Positions 62,819 to 64,000 of a stretch of 64,000 nucleotides of DNA are shown in pieces. The position numbers and the translations under genes were made by a program. The DNA lies in NCBI RefSeq assembly GCF_029478095.1, contig NZ_JAKOAV010000006.1, positions 1 through 64,000 of the forward strand, written 5' to 3'. This DNA is from Pelotomaculum isophthalicicum JI (GTDB lineage: Bacteria > Bacillota > Desulfotomaculia > Desulfotomaculales > Pelotomaculaceae). Numbering within the stretch: the stretch's first letter is position 1; each line of letters starts with the position of its first letter. Under the pieces are notes generated by a model. It was not told the DNA's origin and made no database searches. It saw only the letters and a program-made list of their open reading frames with translations.

Positions 62819-63187
62819 TCAGTAAGACATCCCTATGAACAACTGCGTTACAACAACCCCATAACGTGTTTTGCATATACCAATTCCGATGCTGTCATGC
62901 AGGGTGTTAAGTATATTTGGCCGGTGACCGCAGCTGTCCATTATCAGTTCGTGCGCCCGCCGGGTAGTCGCTGCCATGGCAATATTCTCCGCACCCATCG
63001 CCCTGGCCGTAATGCCGGCTTTTCGCACCATGTCCAGCGGGAAACCGTAAACGGGGGACCTGTGATTGAAATAATTATTTTTTAACATATCCTCACTTTT
63101 CTTGCGGGCCAGGTCTACCAGGCGCATATCCAAAGTAAACGCCGGCAAACCCGCCTTTTCCCGTTCCTGATTAACCAAATCGAACAA
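62819..63187 (-). CDS. SCP/CAP (PR-1-like) domain protein, 5' truncated
   Basis: LVNQEREKAGLPAFTLD, ARKKSEDMLKNNYFNHRSP, GAENIAMA and CGHRPNILN are the CAP/YkwD-type cell-surface domain. Homology continues upstream in frame (LSADEKLLFDLVNQE) but no ATG or signal peptide precedes it; TTG 63187 is the only formal start. The end is normal (TQLFIGMSY). It looks like the end of an exported CAP protein whose 5' part is gone. It is in the same frame as the downstream DUF2680 remnant, separated by one TGA. Confidence 0.65.
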   Translation of the reverse strand: MFDLVNQEREKAGLPAFTLDMRLVDLARKKSEDMLKNNYFNHRSPVYGFPLDMVRKAGITARAMGAENIAMAATTRRAHELIMDSCGHRPNILNTLHDSIGIGICKTRYGVVVTQLFIGMSY

Positions 63188-63419
63188 TAACTTTTCATCG
63201 GCGGAAAGGTCTGATATACTGCAGCCCGTTGTTGAATAACCTCCTTCGAGTTACACAGCTACGTCTATCTCATAATATTCCGCCTTTCCGGCATTTGACA
63301 ATTATTCAATCTTGAATTAAGACTACATTAATAAGTATTCAGTAAATGCCGCTTTTCCTTATGGCAAACAAAAACTATATACTATAAAATAGCAATATAT
63401 AGAGAGGGAAGGTGCGTTA

Positions 63420-63827
63420 ATGCCCGACATGGAAAAAATAAAAAAGAAGATCTCCACGGATCCTTTTGCCAGGATGCTTGGGGTTAGATTTGACGAACTC
63501 GGGGAAGGCTACGTAAAGCTAAGCATGCAAGTCCGAGATGACATGTTGAACTTCAATGGCTCAATGCACGGCGGTGTCATTTTTTCTTTAGCCGACATCG
63601 CTTTCAGCGCCGCCAGCAATTCACACGGTACCGTCGCAGTTGCTTTGCACGCCGACATAACCTATTTGAAGGCCGTACCGCCCGGCAGTACGCTGGTGGC
63701 CACCGGCGTGGAAAAAAACAAGACCAGGAGAACGGGCTTGTACAGTATCACTATTGATGACGCGGATGGAAACCATATAGCCGTGTTTCAAGGAGTCGTT
63801 TATCGAATTGACCAGCCGTTGTTCTAA
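63420..63827 (+). CDS. PaaI-type hotdog thioesterase
   Basis: 135 aa from ATG 63420 (GAGGGAAGG). SMHGGVIFSLADIAFSAASN contains the HGG motif and catalytic Asp of the PaaI/4HBT hotdog fold. ALHADITYLKAVPPGSTL follows. It hydrolyses an acyl-CoA thioester. The substrate is unknown. The next gene begins 20 bp downstream. Confidence 0.9.
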   Translation: MPDMEKIKKKISTDPFARMLGVRFDELGEGYVKLSMQVRDDMLNFNGSMHGGVIFSLADIAFSAASNSHGTVAVALHADITYLKAVPPGSTLVATGVEKNKTRRTGLYSITIDDADGNHIAVFQGVVYRIDQPLF

Positions 63828-63847
63828 CGGAGGGGGTACTTACATAT

Positions 63848-64000
63848 ATGCCGCCAATCAGCGAGCAGATCCTGATCTACCAGCGACCGGTGGAGTTGCT
63901 GCAAAGACTGATCCGTTTTAACACAACCAACCCGCCAGGCGACGAGGCGGCGTGTATTACCTATATTAACAACCTGCTGACCGAAGCCGGTCTTGAAACA
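63848..64000 (+). CDS. M20-family metallopeptidase (ArgE/DapE-like), partial
   Basis: 51 codons from ATG 63848 to the window end. RLIRFNTTNPPGDEAACITYI is the N-terminus of acetylornithine deacetylase/succinyl-diaminopimelate desuccinylase-like M20 enzymes (quoted in part: FNTTNPPGDE). It lies 20 bp after the thioesterase gene, with GGAGGGGG upstream. The metal-binding motifs lie outside the window. Confidence 0.85.
   Translation, partial: MPPISEQILIYQRPVELLQRLIRFNTTNPPGDEAACITYINNLLTEAGLET

Noticed and set aside
62819-62821. Second in-frame TGA considered as selenocysteine
   Set aside because: The sequence before it is a natural CAP-domain C-terminus, the TGA does not replace a catalytic Cys, and there is no SECIS-like hairpin that I can see.

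Overview
The window looks like chromosomal DNA of an anaerobic, spore-forming Firmicute. The sulfate-reducing or syntrophic Desulfotomaculum/Pelotomaculum-type Peptococcaceae fit best. The reasons are strong Gram-positive Shine-Dalgarno sites with many TTG/GTG starts, a SAM-I riboswitch, two DsrC proteins, a cytoplasmic-type [NiFe] hydrogenase, a corrinoid methyl-transfer operon, FeoAB, SLH/FN3 and GH18 surface proteins, and a great deal of sulfur-relay chemistry. This placement is inference: there is no rRNA or tRNA gene here, and no database search was possible.

Layout. 0-7 kb: housekeeping and orphan genes (stalk-domain exported protein, CCA/poly(A) polymerase, an SDR epimerase/reductase, a Cys-rich protein, an orphan Dam-type methylase). 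7-12.8 kb: an arsenosugar-type (rSAM/selenodomain-associated) cluster of ArsS radical SAM enzyme, peroxidase-like protein, two transferases, TVP38 membrane protein, rhodanese, C_GCAxxG_C_C protein and a flippase-like protein. 12.9-18.9 kb: metals, with Fur-controlled feoAB, a uppP pseudogene, and a CadA-like P-type ATPase with an ArsR regulator. The ATPase reading frame contains an in-frame UGA exactly where the first Cys of its N-terminal metal-binding motif belongs. 19-26.4 kb: a sulfur-assimilation block (DsrC, two trans-sulfuration PLP enzymes, ThiF/MoeB-like E1, TusA-ThiS fusion, Rrf2 regulator, IscU, MetY-like enzyme, CysK). 26.6-28.6 kb: LarE and LarC, convergent. 29-31.6 kb: a broken SLH/FN3 surface-protein gene behind a c-di-GMP-I riboswitch, then an Mrp ATPase. 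32-41 kb: a MerR-like regulator, an arsM remnant, a TtcA-like PP-loop enzyme, a truncated cysteine desulfurase, a family 2A encapsulin shell gene with its cysteine desulfurase cargo, TrmO, GH18, and another class V aminotransferase. 41-44 kb: a [NiFe] hydrogenase whose small subunit has Asp at both proximal-cluster Cys positions. 46.6-56.9 kb: one long operon encoding a corrinoid protein, an SsuABC-like ABC importer, a molybdopterin oxidoreductase, three UroD-family proteins and a corrinoid reactivator. 57-60 kb: fdhD, a second dsrC, and iscS. 60-62.2 kb: SAM-riboswitch-controlled metX-metW. 62.2-64 kb: eroded DUF2680 and SCP genes, a thioesterase, and the start of an M20 peptidase.

How the parts may work together. 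Sulfur trafficking is the dominant theme: four cysteine-desulfurase-type genes (one broken), IscU, TusA-ThiS, ThiF, DsrC x2, rhodanese, TtcA-like, LarE and FdhD all move persulfide or activated sulfur. The best candidate for an undescribed system is the 46.6-56.9 kb operon, which looks like an imported methylated compound being demethylated through a corrinoid with a dedicated Mo-enzyme. FdhD close by could sulfurate that Mo-enzyme.

A second theme is erosion by internal deletion. uppP, the SLH/FN3 gene, the DUF4180 gene, the rhodanese signal peptide, a ferritin-like gene, arsM, a nifS-like gene and a whole second hydrogenase operon (leaving a 0.2-kb scar at 57.0-57.2 kb) all look like products of out-of-frame deletions.
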